Source of the DNA: Lentisphaeria bacterium
GTDB lineage: Bacteria > Verrucomicrobiota > Lentisphaeria > Victivallales > Victivallaceae
DNA: 64,000 bases
Assembly (NCBI GenBank): GCA_018265615.1
Contig: JABLYX010000003.1
Location: 1 to 64,000 of the forward strand
Reading direction: 5' to 3'
Positions 15,064 through 24,222 of the stretch are shown here, one piece after another; the first letter of the stretch is position 1; the number at the start of each line of letters is the position of its first letter. The notes under the pieces are model-generated. The model had not been told where the DNA came from. It saw only the letters and a program-made list of their open reading frames with translations, and did not search any database. The translations under genes were made by a program, and so were the position numbers.

Positions 15064-16881
15064 ATGAAAAAAGTAGATTTCATGTTGACGGCGTTCCGCG
15101 ACGGTTTCCAGTCGGTATTCGGGGCGCGGGTGTTCAGTGCGGACTTCCTCCCTGTGGTCGAAGAGGCCGCGGCGGCGGGAATCACCCATTTCGAGGCGGG
15201 CGGCGGCGCGTTGTTCCAGGCCGCGTATTTTTACAGCAACGAGGATGCGTTCCGGGTCATGGACGACTTCCGGCGGATCGCCGGAAACAGCGCGAACCTC
15301 CAGACGCTGGCGCGCGGTATCAACGTGGTCGGTCTCGACAGCCAGCCGCGCGACATCATCAAGCTGCATGCGCAGCTCATGAAGAAGCACGGCATCACGA
15401 CGATCCGCAACTTCGACGCGCTGAACGACGTGAACAACCTCCTCTACAGCGGGCACTGCATCGCCGAGGCGGGGCTCAGGCATGAGATTACCGTCACGAT
15501 GATGGAGCTCCCGCCGGGCTGCGTCGGCCATACGGTCGAGTTTTACGAGTCCGTGCTGCGGCGCATCCTCGACTCCGGCATTCCGTACGAGTCGCTCTGC
15601 TTCAAGGATGCCTCCGGCACCTCGACCCCGCACAAGGTCCATGAAACGATCAAGATGGCGCGGAAGCTCGTCGGCAGGGATACGCGGATCGTCTTCCACT
15701 CCCACGAAACCGCCGGTTGCAGCGTGCTGGCGTACCATGCCGCGCTCGAGGGCGGCGCGGATCAGCTCGACCTCTCGATCGCGCCGCTTTCGGGCGGAAC
15801 CTGCCAGCCGGATATCCTGACCATGTGGCACGCGCTGCGCGGCACGCAGTACGACCTCGGCATCGACGTGAAGAAGATCATCAAGCTCGAGGAGAGCCTC
15901 AAGGAGGCGATGAAGGATTATTTCATGCCGCCGGAAGCCACGCAGGTCAATGCGCTCATCCCGTTCTTTCCGATGCCGGGCGGTGCGCTGACCGCGAACA
16001 CGCAGATGCTGCGCGACAACGGGCTCATGGACAAATACCAGGAGGTCATCGCGGCGATGGGCGAAGCGGTCGCGAAGGGCGGCTTCGGCACTTCGGTGAC
16101 GCCGGTCAGCCAGTTCTACTTCCAGCAGGCGTTCAACAACGTGATGTTCGGGCCGTGGAAGAAGATTGCGGAAGGGTACGGCAAGATGGTGCTCGGCTAC
16201 TTCGGCCGGACCCCCGCCGATCCGGACCCGGAGATCGTGAAGATCGCCTCCGGGCAGCTGAAGCTCGAGCCGACCACGCGCAGCCCGCTCGACATCAACG
16301 ACGAGAATCCCGCGAAGGGGCGCAAGGCCGCCGTCGCAATGCTCGAGGCGAACAAGCTGCCGGTCACGGACGAGAACATCTTCATCGCCGCGAGCTGCAG
16401 CGAGAAGGGCATCCGCTTCCTGAAAGGCGAGGGCACGATCGGCGTCCGCAAGGTCGACCATAAAAAGGAGGCTGCGGAGAAGAGCGCCAAATCCGCTCCG
16501 AAATCCGATGCGATGACAGTTACGCTGAACGGGAAGAATTTCGCCGTGAAGTTCTCCGGCAGCTCGGCCACGGTCAACGGCAGGCAGTATGATTTCTCGG
16601 TCGCGGAAGGGATCACGGCCGAGCAGCCGGTCCGCCAGGCCGCGATGGGCGGAGCCGAGGATAAGTTCGAGGAGGTCCGTTCGACGCTTCCGGGCGCGGT
16701 GATCCGCATCCTCGCGAAGCCCGGCGACACGGTCAAGGCCGGCGAGCTTATGATGGTGCTCGAGGCCATGAAGATGGAGACGCCGATCAACGCCCCGGTT
16801 TCCGGTACGCTTGCGAAGCTCGAGGTGAAGGAAGGCGAACAGGTTCAGTCCGGCGCACTCCTCGCCGTGGTCAAGTACTGA
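15064..16881 (+). CDS. oadA: Oxaloacetate/pyruvate-type carboxyltransferase alpha subunit with biotin domain
   Basis: 605 residues from the ATG at 15064 (AGAAGG just upstream; a reading from 14935 adds an unconserved tail). Order: HMGL-like TIM barrel (about 1-270) with metal or substrate residues FRDGFQS, KDASGTST (catalytic Lys) and HSHETAG (metal His pair); conserved PYC/OADA domain (about 280-450); Ala/Lys-rich linker; C-terminal biotinyl domain with EAMKMETP, Lys570 lying 35 residues from the end as usual. It transfers the carboxyl group from oxaloacetate (or a related 2-oxoacid) to biotin for the membrane beta subunit. The N-terminal motif differs somewhat from the classical LRDAHQS, so the physiological acid is not certain. 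First gene of a five-gene operon. Confidence 0.9.
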   Translation: MKKVDFMLTAFRDGFQSVFGARVFSADFLPVVEEAAAAGITHFEAGGGALFQAAYFYSNEDAFRVMDDFRRIAGNSANLQTLARGINVVGLDSQPRDIIKLHAQLMKKHGITTIRNFDALNDVNNLLYSGHCIAEAGLRHEITVTMMELPPGCVGHTVEFYESVLRRILDSGIPYESLCFKDASGTSTPHKVHETIKMARKLVGRDTRIVFHSHETAGCSVLAYHAALEGGADQLDLSIAPLSGGTCQPDILTMWHALRGTQYDLGIDVKKIIKLEESLKEAMKDYFMPPEATQVNALIPFFPMPGGALTANTQMLRDNGLMDKYQEVIAAMGEAVAKGGFGTSVTPVSQFYFQQAFNNVMFGPWKKIAEGYGKMVLGYFGRTPADPDPEIVKIASGQLKLEPTTRSPLDINDENPAKGRKAAVAMLEANKLPVTDENIFIAASCSEKGIRFLKGEGTIGVRKVDHKKEAAEKSAKSAPKSDAMTVTLNGKNFAVKFSGSSATVNGRQYDFSVAEGITAEQPVRQAAMGGAEDKFEEVRSTLPGAVIRILAKPGDTVKAGELMMVLEAMKMETPINAPVSGTLAKLEVKEGEQVQSGALLAVVKY

Positions 16882-16894
16882 GGGGAGGTTCGTC

Positions 16895-18136
16895 ATGGGT
16901 AACTTCCTCGACATTTTCCAGGGATTCAGTGTGATGGCCGCCTCGGATCCGGCGATTGTCATCGCGCGGGTCGTCCTTGTCCTTCTCGGTTTCGTGTTGG
17001 TATGGCTCGGACGCAAAGGGGTGCTCGAACCGCTGCTGATGATCCCGATGGGCCTCGGCATGAGCACGATCAACGTCTCCTCCATGTTTTTCGACCCGAT
17101 CAACATGGCGGGCAAACTGCCGGTGGACCACACCGCGGTCAACAACCTGTTCCTCGATTCGACGATCAGCAACAACGACCAGCTGATGACGCTCATGCAG
17201 ATCGACTGGCTCCAGCCGATCTACACGCTCACGTTCAGTAACGGGCTCATCGCGTGTCTGATCTTCATCGGCATCGGTTCGCTGCTCGACGTCGGCTTTG
17301 TGATGAAGCATCCGTACATCTCCGCGATCGTCGCGCTGTTCGCGGAGCTCGGGACGCTGCTCACGATGCCGCTCGCGGCAGCGTGGGGGTACAACCTCAA
17401 GGACGCCGCTTCGATCGCGCTCGTCGGCGGCGCGGACGGCCCGATGGTGCTCTTCGCTTCGCTGAAGCTCTCTCCGCACCTTTTCGTGCCGATCACGGTG
17501 GTGGCATATATGTACCTCGGGCTCGCGTATGGCGGCTTCCCCTATCTGGTGAAGCTCTTCATCCCGAAGAAGCTGCAGAAGATCAACATGCCTCCGGATG
17601 ATCCGAAGCTGAAGATCACGAGCGGGCAGAAGCTCACGTTCGCGGTTGTGGCGTGCGTGCTGCTCTCGTTCCTGTTCCCGGTGGCGTCGCCGCTTTTCTT
17701 CTCGCTTTTCCTCGGAATCGCGATCCGCGAATCCGGGCTCGACAAGTTCCAGTATCTCGTCAGCGAGATCGTGCTCTATGCGTCGACCCTGACGCTCGGG
17801 CTGCTGCTCGGCGTGCTCTGCGAAGCGAAGACCATCATGAATCCGGAGGTGCTGCCGCTGCTGCTCTTCGGCATGGCGGCTCTGACGCTCTCCGGCATCG
17901 GCGGGATCATCGGCGGGTATTTCATGTACTTCGTGACCGGCGGCAAGTTCAACCCCGTGATCGGCATCGCGGGCGTGAGCTGCGTGCCGTCGACGGCCAA
18001 GGTGGCCCAGAAGTGCGTGACCAAGGCGAACCCGAATGCGATCATTATGCATTATGCGCTCGGAGTCAACATCTTCGGCGTTATTACAACGGCGATTATC
18101 GCAGCGATCTACATCAGTCTGCTGCAGAATTACTGA
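16895..18136 (+). CDS. oadB: Sodium-pumping decarboxylase, beta subunit
   Basis: 413 residues, highly hydrophobic with about nine or more membrane segments. Conserved family motifs are visible: GGADGPMVLF, PIGLGMST near the N-terminus and a C-terminal NPNAIIMHYALGVNIFGVI stretch. This subunit decarboxylates carboxybiotin and exports Na+ across the inner membrane. The start follows oadA by 13 bases with AGGGGAGG as ribosome site. It works with OadA (biotin carrier) and OadG (assembly). Confidence 0.96.
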   Translation: MGNFLDIFQGFSVMAASDPAIVIARVVLVLLGFVLVWLGRKGVLEPLLMIPMGLGMSTINVSSMFFDPINMAGKLPVDHTAVNNLFLDSTISNNDQLMTLMQIDWLQPIYTLTFSNGLIACLIFIGIGSLLDVGFVMKHPYISAIVALFAELGTLLTMPLAAAWGYNLKDAASIALVGGADGPMVLFASLKLSPHLFVPITVVAYMYLGLAYGGFPYLVKLFIPKKLQKINMPPDDPKLKITSGQKLTFAVVACVLLSFLFPVASPLFFSLFLGIAIRESGLDKFQYLVSEIVLYASTLTLGLLLGVLCEAKTIMNPEVLPLLLFGMAALTLSGIGGIIGGYFMYFVTGGKFNPVIGIAGVSCVPSTAKVAQKCVTKANPNAIIMHYALGVNIFGVITTAIIAAIYISLLQNY

Positions 18137-18148
18137 GAGAGGTGAAAA

Positions 18149-18385
18149 ATGACACAGGCATGGCTTGTGATGGGGGAGACTTATCTCCTGACTATCGTGG
18201 TATCGCTGCTCGTGGCGTTCGTGGTCCACATGATGACGCTGCTGATCCGGCGGTTCGGCGCGTCGGCGAAACCGCTGCCGGCTTCGGCCGAGCAGGTTGA
18301 CGTTTCGGCCGCGCCGGACGATCCGGATGAACTTGCGGCACTCGCAATCGCGGTTGCGATGCACCGCGACGGCGCGGGGAGGTGA
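18149..18385 (+). CDS. oadG: Sodium-pumping decarboxylase, gamma subunit
   Basis: 78 residues: one N-terminal transmembrane helix (TYLLTIVVSLLVAFVVHMM) followed by a soluble tail with Pro/Ala residues and acidic patches, the usual OadG layout. It anchors OadA to OadB and in characterised enzymes binds zinc through its tail; the C-terminal His is present (AVAMHRDG). It lies 12 bases after oadB, with ribosome site GAGAGG. Confidence 0.85.
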   Translation: MTQAWLVMGETYLLTIVVSLLVAFVVHMMTLLIRRFGASAKPLPASAEQVDVSAAPDDPDELAALAIAVAMHRDGAGR

Positions 18386-18388
18386 CGT

Positions 18389-20920
18389 ATGGGCGGGAAA
18401 TTCCTGAAGCTGCGTACGTTTGTAATCGCCGCAATCATCGCGGTGTTCGCGTTCTCCATCTACCCGCTTGCACCGCGGGACTTCTATGAGACATTTCAGA
18501 AAGCGTTGAAGGTGAAGGATGATGCGGCCGCCGCGGAGCTGGTGGCCGATGCGAAGGCGCTTCAGGAAGCCCGCCCCGATCTGAATCAGGCGGCGGCGCT
18601 CCTCGAAGCGGCCGATGCAAAGAGGGTCGATCTGGTTCCGCTCGTCTCCGGGCGCAATCTTGCGGGCAACGCGGATGTGATCGCGATGGTCCGCAAGGAG
18701 GCCTCCGGGTCGATCCGGCTCGGGCTTGACCTGAACGGCGGTGTCGAGTTCATTCTCGAGCTGATCCCGGACAGGGAGCTGCTCGCGAAATTCGCGGAGG
18801 GGGGAAACGCCGCGGACCGCGAGAAGATGGAGCGCCAGATCGGGACTGAATTCAACCGTTATCGCGAGCAGGCGATCGAAACGCTGCGCAAGCGGCTCGA
18901 ATCCCAGAATATCTTCGAGTCGGACATCACGCCGTTCGGTTCGCGCTCGGTTTCGCTGAAGGCGCCGATCACCTCGAAGGATGAGAAGGACAAGCTTCTG
19001 TCGCTCATCAGGATGAGCTGCAAGCTGAACTTCCGGCTCGTGCATCCCGACAGTGCCCGGCTGCTTGCGGATTACGACCCCGCGACCTTCATGGCGCCTC
19101 CGGGATACGAGGTCCTTGAGGAGAACGGCCGCAGCCGCACGCGCTACCTCGTCGCCCGCCGCCCGGAGATGACCGGGCAGTCGGTTTCGAAGGCGGTGCC
19201 GGTCCGCGACCAGTTCGGCCAGATCAAGATCGCGCTGGAGTTCAATTCGAAGGGCGCGGCCGACTTCGCGCGGGTCACTGCGGAGAACCTGCATCGCCAG
19301 CTTGCGATCGTGCTCGACGACCGGCTTTACTGTGCGCCGGTGATCCAGTCGGTCATCGCGGGCGGCAACGCCGAGATCTCCGGTTCCTTCTCGAACGAGG
19401 AGGCGCAGCAGATCGCCGACGCGCTGAGCGCCGGCAGCTTCCCGTTCCAGATCAAGGTGACCGCGGTTTACGACACCGCGCCGTCGATGGGGGCGGACAA
19501 CGTCCGGAACGGCGTGTATGCGGGGCTGCTCGCGGCCGTGCTGCTGACGATTTTCATGTGCGTCTACTACTTCCGGGCCGGCGCAATCGCATGCATCGCG
19601 CTCGGCGCGAACATTGTGCTGATTCTCGGCGCGATGGCGGCGTTCGGCGCGACGATGACCATGCCCGGCATCGCGGGCGTGATCCTGACGCTCGGCATGG
19701 CGGTGGATGCGAACGTGCTGGTCTTCGAGCGGATCCGCGAGGAGCTCTCCGGGGGGAAGAGCCTCGCGACCGCGATCGACCTCGGCTACGAAAAGGCGTT
19801 TTCGGCGGTTTTCGACGGCAATCTCACCACGCTTATCTGCGCGCTGATCCTGATGTACCTCGGCAGCGGCCCCGTGAAGGGGTTCGCGGTCAGCCTCTCG
19901 ATCGGCATCGTGTCGAGCATGTTCACGGCGCTCTGCCTGACCCGGCTGATCTTCGACTATGCGCTGAAGTACCGCAACTGGAAGACGCTCAGGATGTGCC
20001 GCGTTTTCTCGAACCCCGCGTTCGATTTCCTCGGGCGGCGGAAGGTCGCGTTCCTGGTCTCGGGGCTGCTGATCCTCGGAAGCCTGCTCGTCTTCGAGTT
20101 CCGGGGCGCGAAAATGTTCGGCGTGGACTTCACGGGCGGAACCCGGATCAGCTACTCCTATGACGAACAGGTTCCGGTTGCGGAGCTCGAAAAGCTGCTG
20201 CAGCCGATCGACCAGAACGTCAGGATCGGCTACAAATCGAATCCTGCGGTCCGCGACAACCGCAAGCTCGAGATCCTGATCCGCGACCGGAACGGCTCCG
20301 AAGAGAGTGCCGCGTTCTCCCTGAACGACCGGGTCACTGCGCTTCTGAACGAGAAGTTCCCGCAGCTCAAGGCGGCGGACGGGCAGGAGACGACGGTGGG
20401 CGGGCTCGTGGGGGCCGAGACCGGCAAGGCGTCGATCATCGCGATCCTGGTCGCGCTGCTCGGCATGAGCATCTACATCTCGATCCGTTTCGAGCTTTCG
20501 TTCGCGGCGGCGGGGATCCTCGCGCTCGTCCACGACGTGATTATCGCGGTCGGAATCTTCGTGCTCATGGGGCGCGAGTTGTCGCTCCCCGTGGTTGCGG
20601 CGGTGCTGACCATCATCGGCTACTCGATCAACGACACGATCGTGATCTTCGACCGTATCCGCGAGGATTCGAAGCTTATGCCGGAGAAGCCGTTCCGTGA
20701 GATCATCAACATCTCGATCAACCGCACGCTGAGCCGCACGCTGCTGACCAGCGTGACGACTTTCCTCGTGGTCGCGGTGATGTTCTGCTTCGGCGGGATC
20801 GTGATCAACGACTTCGTGCTGGTCATGATGCTCGGCATCGTGATCGGCACCTACTCGTCGATCTTCATCGCGAGCCCCCTGGCCGCGATGTGGCACCGCA
20901 GGATAGGAGCTGCGAAATAA
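18389..20920 (+). CDS. secDF: Fused protein translocase subunit SecDF
   Basis: 843 residues. A first transmembrane helix (residues 12-28), a large periplasmic P1 region (about 30-360) and a five-helix block with DTAPSMGADNVRNGVYAG and GMAVDANVLVFERIREEL complete the SecD half. The SecF half follows (about 545-843) with VDFTGGTRISYSY, and GYSINDTIVIFDRIRED in its membrane domain. SecDF pulls exported proteins through SecYEG using a proton or sodium gradient. It begins 3 bases after oadG, so it is clearly in the operon of the Na+ pump. The secD-type P1 region is shorter than that of E. coli SecD. Confidence 0.95.
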   Translation: MGGKFLKLRTFVIAAIIAVFAFSIYPLAPRDFYETFQKALKVKDDAAAAELVADAKALQEARPDLNQAAALLEAADAKRVDLVPLVSGRNLAGNADVIAMVRKEASGSIRLGLDLNGGVEFILELIPDRELLAKFAEGGNAADREKMERQIGTEFNRYREQAIETLRKRLESQNIFESDITPFGSRSVSLKAPITSKDEKDKLLSLIRMSCKLNFRLVHPDSARLLADYDPATFMAPPGYEVLEENGRSRTRYLVARRPEMTGQSVSKAVPVRDQFGQIKIALEFNSKGAADFARVTAENLHRQLAIVLDDRLYCAPVIQSVIAGGNAEISGSFSNEEAQQIADALSAGSFPFQIKVTAVYDTAPSMGADNVRNGVYAGLLAAVLLTIFMCVYYFRAGAIACIALGANIVLILGAMAAFGATMTMPGIAGVILTLGMAVDANVLVFERIREELSGGKSLATAIDLGYEKAFSAVFDGNLTTLICALILMYLGSGPVKGFAVSLSIGIVSSMFTALCLTRLIFDYALKYRNWKTLRMCRVFSNPAFDFLGRRKVAFLVSGLLILGSLLVFEFRGAKMFGVDFTGGTRISYSYDEQVPVAELEKLLQPIDQNVRIGYKSNPAVRDNRKLEILIRDRNGSEESAAFSLNDRVTALLNEKFPQLKAADGQETTVGGLVGAETGKASIIAILVALLGMSIYISIRFELSFAAAGILALVHDVIIAVGIFVLMGRELSLPVVAAVLTIIGYSINDTIVIFDRIREDSKLMPEKPFREIINISINRTLSRTLLTSVTTFLVVAVMFCFGGIVINDFVLVMMLGIVIGTYSSIFIASPLAAMWHRRIGAAK

Positions 20921-23340
20921 TGCGCTTTCGTACAGGACATGTACTGTTTGCGTTGTTCGCGCTTCTCCTTGCGCTTTCGACGGGCTGCGCTCCCGGCGGG
21001 GACGGCAGGGTCGACTCGATCCGGGTCCTGCGCGGAGCCCGGCAGGCCGGCGTTCCCGGCAAGCCGTTCCCGCTGGAGCTGGTGCTTGAGCTCACGGATG
21101 CGGACGGCGCCCCGGTCCCGGGGTGCGCGGTCACGGTCGAACCCGAAGCCGGTTCGGACCTGACGGTTCCCGGGCGGGAGGTCCGTTCCGATGCGGGCGG
21201 CATGATCCGGATTCCGGTCACGGCCGGGCGGAAGCTCGGGGATAACTATCTGCGGGTCACGCCGGAGGGGGCGGAGAGAAAAGCCGCCGTCTACCGGTTC
21301 GTGACCGGCGTCGAGACCGCGGGCGGCAGACAGGAAGGGGCGGCAGGCTCCCGGCTCCGCGATCCGGTTGCGGTCCGCGTGGTTGATTCCGACGGCAAAC
21401 CGGTTGCGGGGCGGCCGGTCTACTTCGAAGTTGCCCGGGCTCCGGGGAACGGCGCCCGGCTGTCGCGTACCTCGGCGCTGACCGATGCGACCGGCGTGGC
21501 CGAGACGCGCGTCACGCTCGGGGAGGCGACGGGCGCTTACGAGATCGAGATCAAGCCGACCGGGCCGGACGGCGAGCTGCTGACCCGCGGCGTGACGGTC
21601 GAGGTAATGGGGCTGAATCTGTGGAATCTGCTCATCGGAGCGTTCGCGGGGCTCGCGATCTTCGTTTTCGGCATGCACCTGATGAGCGACGGGCTGCAGA
21701 AGACCGCCGGGGAGAAGATGAAGACGATCATCCAGCTCTTTGCGCGGAACCGCTGCATCGGCCTGCTGGCCGGAGCCGGCGTCACCGCCGTGATCCAGTC
21801 GTCCAGCGCGACGACGGTCATGGTGATCGGCTTCATCAACGCCGGGCTGCTGAACCTCGCGCAGTCGATCGGAATCATCTTCGGCACGAATATCGGCACG
21901 ACCGTGACCGCGCAGATCGTTTCGTTCAACGTATCTGCACTGGCGCTGCCGGCGATCATCATCGGGCTTCTGCTCTTCTTCATTCCGTACCGCAACTGCC
22001 GCGGAATCGGCGAAACCGTGCTCGGCTTCGGATTCCTCTTCTACGGCATGGTCATGATGAGCGACGAGCTGACCCGGATCGCGGACTTCCAGCTCGTGAC
22101 GAACCTGTTCGCGCGCTTCGACTGCAAGCCGGCCGGCGGTGTAATGCCGTTCGGGGCGGTCATGGGAGCGCTGCTGATCGGGCTCGTGGTCACGATGATC
22201 ATCCAGTCGAGCTCGGCGTCGACGGGCATTGTGATCGCGCTCGGCGCGGGTGGGCTCATCAACCTCTACACGGCGATGCCGCTGGTGCTCGGCGCGAACA
22301 TCGGCACGACCGTGACCGCGCAGCTTGCGGCGATTCCGGCCAACCGGGTCGCGAAGCAGGCGGCGCTGGCGCACACGCTCTTCAACGTGATCGGGACGGT
22401 CATCATGCTGGCGTTCTTCTACGTTCCGTGGGGGAACTCCGGCGTGCCGGTCTTCTTCCACATCGTCGACGCGGTGACGCCGGGGGATGCGTTCGGGGCC
22501 ATCGCGCAGAACGTTCCGCGCCACATCGCGAACGCGCATACGCTCTTCAACGTCTTCACGGCGATCCTGCTGCTGCCGTTCGTCACGCCGATGGCCCGCG
22601 TCTGCGAGCGGCTGATTCCGGCGAAGAAGAAGGTCAAGTATACGAGCCTCGACCCGTATCTGCTTGAGAACCCGCCGATCGCGCTGCATCAGACGGTGGT
22701 GCGTCTGCGCACGATGACGCGCGGCGCATGGCAGCTGCTCGAAAAGTGCATGCGCGAAACCGTGCTGGACGGCCGGGCCGACGGTTCGAAGCGCGAGGAG
22801 TTCCGCAAGCGCGAGAACAAGATCGACCGGATGCAGGAGGAGATCACCTCGTACCTGGTCCAGCTCGCGCAGCGGCGGCTGACCGCGGAGCAGTCGTCGA
22901 TGATCCCGGTGCTGACCCACTGCGCGAACGACGCGGAGCGCCTCGCGGATTATGCGAAACAGGTGCTCAAGGAGGCGGCCCGCCTCGCGGAACGCCGCGA
23001 AAAGCTGTCGAGAAAGTCGGAAAAGGAGCTGCGCGAGCTCTTCGGGGATGCCGGGCGTATGGCCGAACACGTGTTCACCGCGCTGGAGTTCGGTGAGGCG
23101 GGTTCCGCCTCGCTCGCGCATGAGCTCGGGCGCGAGATCCGCAAGCGGGTCGACCGCATGGAGGAGTTCTATCTCGACAACCTGCGCAAGGGGGCGTACA
23201 ACGTCGAGACCGGCGTGATCTTCCTCTCGCTGGCGGGCGTTCTGCGCCAGGCGTGTGAACGGCTCGACAACATCGCGGTCCGCACCGCGGTGCTGGGCCG
23301 CTACGAGTGGGAGGTCAAGCCTGTTCCGCAGGCGCGCTGA
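20920..23340 (+). CDS. Na/Pi cotransporter fused to N-terminal Ig-like domains and a C-terminal PhoU-like domain
   Basis: 806 residues, starting in the TAATG overlap with secDF (GGAG upstream). Residues 1-23 form a lipoprotein-like signal ending LSTGC (Cys23). About 27-125 and 145-230 are two bacterial Ig-like modules (DADGAPVPGCAVTVEP; DSDGKPVAGRPVYFEV). About 240-580 is the NptA/PF02690 Na+/phosphate transporter with its two QSSSA repeats (AVIQSSSATTV and MIIQSSSASTG) and duplicated NIGTTVTAQ motifs. About 590-790 is a helical PhoU-like domain. The family imports phosphate with Na+. The extracytoplasmic Ig modules on a transporter are unusual and may contact the envelope or a ligand. Confidence 0.88.
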   Translation: MRFRTGHVLFALFALLLALSTGCAPGGDGRVDSIRVLRGARQAGVPGKPFPLELVLELTDADGAPVPGCAVTVEPEAGSDLTVPGREVRSDAGGMIRIPVTAGRKLGDNYLRVTPEGAERKAAVYRFVTGVETAGGRQEGAAGSRLRDPVAVRVVDSDGKPVAGRPVYFEVARAPGNGARLSRTSALTDATGVAETRVTLGEATGAYEIEIKPTGPDGELLTRGVTVEVMGLNLWNLLIGAFAGLAIFVFGMHLMSDGLQKTAGEKMKTIIQLFARNRCIGLLAGAGVTAVIQSSSATTVMVIGFINAGLLNLAQSIGIIFGTNIGTTVTAQIVSFNVSALALPAIIIGLLLFFIPYRNCRGIGETVLGFGFLFYGMVMMSDELTRIADFQLVTNLFARFDCKPAGGVMPFGAVMGALLIGLVVTMIIQSSSASTGIVIALGAGGLINLYTAMPLVLGANIGTTVTAQLAAIPANRVAKQAALAHTLFNVIGTVIMLAFFYVPWGNSGVPVFFHIVDAVTPGDAFGAIAQNVPRHIANAHTLFNVFTAILLLPFVTPMARVCERLIPAKKKVKYTSLDPYLLENPPIALHQTVVRLRTMTRGAWQLLEKCMRETVLDGRADGSKREEFRKRENKIDRMQEEITSYLVQLAQRRLTAEQSSMIPVLTHCANDAERLADYAKQVLKEAARLAERREKLSRKSEKELRELFGDAGRMAEHVFTALEFGEAGSASLAHELGREIRKRVDRMEEFYLDNLRKGAYNVETGVIFLSLAGVLRQACERLDNIAVRTAVLGRYEWEVKPVPQAR

Positions 23341-23367
23341 ACTCCTGAAAGAGGTCGAACATGGGAT

Positions 23368-23405
23368 GCGGGAGGCGCGGGGAAGGGATGTCCCCCGCCT
23401 CCCGC
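23368..23405 (+). terminator. GC-rich hairpin ending the oad-secDF operon
   Basis: GCGGGAGGCGCGGGG pairs with CCCCCGCCTCCCGC around a 9-base loop, 28 bases past the last stop. No T-run follows, so it may stabilise the 3' end or act with Rho. Confidence 0.6.
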
Positions 23406-23535
23406 AATTGCGTCCGGCGGCGGGGCGGCGGCTCCGGGGGCGATGTTTTCCGTGAAATCCTGCCGTGCAAAGTGGAAAACACGCCTGTTCCGTGCTAAAA
23501 TAAGGAAACGGCTATTTTAACAGACAGGTACGGAT

Positions 23536-24195
23536 ATGATTCTTTTTGCAGCGGACGACCATTATAATACCTCTCCGGGGCGGAACACATATGAAGAGCT
23601 CGCGGGCGACTTCCCCGGAATCCGGTTTTATGAGAATGACTGGTCATGCTTCACGGCATACGACCTTGCGGCGGAGTGCGAACTCCTGATCCTGAACATG
23701 ATCGCGGACACCTGCGGGCTTCCGATCCCGGACGGGGCGGCGGCCGCCGCCGTGAAACGTTATTGCGAAACCGGCAAGCCGATGCTGCTGCTGCACGGTG
23801 CGAGCTCGGCGTTCTGGCCGTACGACTGGTTCCGCGAGTCCTCCGGGCTCCGCTGGGTGCGCCCGAACGATCCGGACGGGTTTGAGCCGAGCTTTCATCC
23901 GCATGAGCCGTATGCGGTTGTCCCGGCGAAGTGCCGCCATCCGCTCGTGAAGAAGCTTGTCCCGATGGACTTCCCGCAGGATGAGATCTACACCGGGCTG
24001 GAGCAGACCCGTCCTTTCACGATCCTGATGGAGACGACGATCAGCATGGGGACCTTTCCGCAGTGCACCGAGTCGTTCACGCGCTGGGGCGGCCGGGTCG
24101 TGAATTTCCTGCCGGGCCATCTCCCCTGCGTGACCCGCCATCCGGCGTTCGTGAAGAATGTGAAGACGCTGATCGGCGACCTGCTGGGGAAATGA
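23536..24195 (+). CDS. ThuA-like trehalose-utilisation-family protein
   Basis: 219 residues, no signal peptide. The fold is the class I glutamine-amidotransferase-like ThuA family: central CELLILNMIAD, a YCETGKPMLLLHGASSAFW core strand, then a HPLVKKL and final PGHLPCVTRHPAFVKNV segment. ThuA proteins accompany sugar catabolism genes; their reaction is unresolved. It is followed at 27 bases by a membrane-anchored protein and then an esterase, forming a likely operon 23536-27237. Confidence 0.75.
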   Translation: MILFAADDHYNTSPGRNTYEELAGDFPGIRFYENDWSCFTAYDLAAECELLILNMIADTCGLPIPDGAAAAAVKRYCETGKPMLLLHGASSAFWPYDWFRESSGLRWVRPNDPDGFEPSFHPHEPYAVVPAKCRHPLVKKLVPMDFPQDEIYTGLEQTRPFTILMETTISMGTFPQCTESFTRWGGRVVNFLPGHLPCVTRHPAFVKNVKTLIGDLLGK

Positions 24196-24222
24196 CGGTT
24201 TGCGGGGCGGGAGTCTGATGAA

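Noticed and set aside
14956..17196. Minus-strand frame of about 745 codons over oadA
   Set aside because: Shadow of a gene with an intact biotin motif; composition not protein-like.
16871..20896. Very long reading frame (about 1340 codons) on the minus strand
   Set aside because: It lies antisense to oadB, oadG and secDF, which have clear families, signals and ribosome sites. The antisense translation is rich in Arg, His, Glu and Asp, typical of the shadow of GC-rich codons.
20851..23121. Minus-strand frame of about 750 codons
   Set aside because: Antisense shadow of the Na/Pi cotransporter fusion; same Arg/Asp/His-rich composition and no ribosome site.
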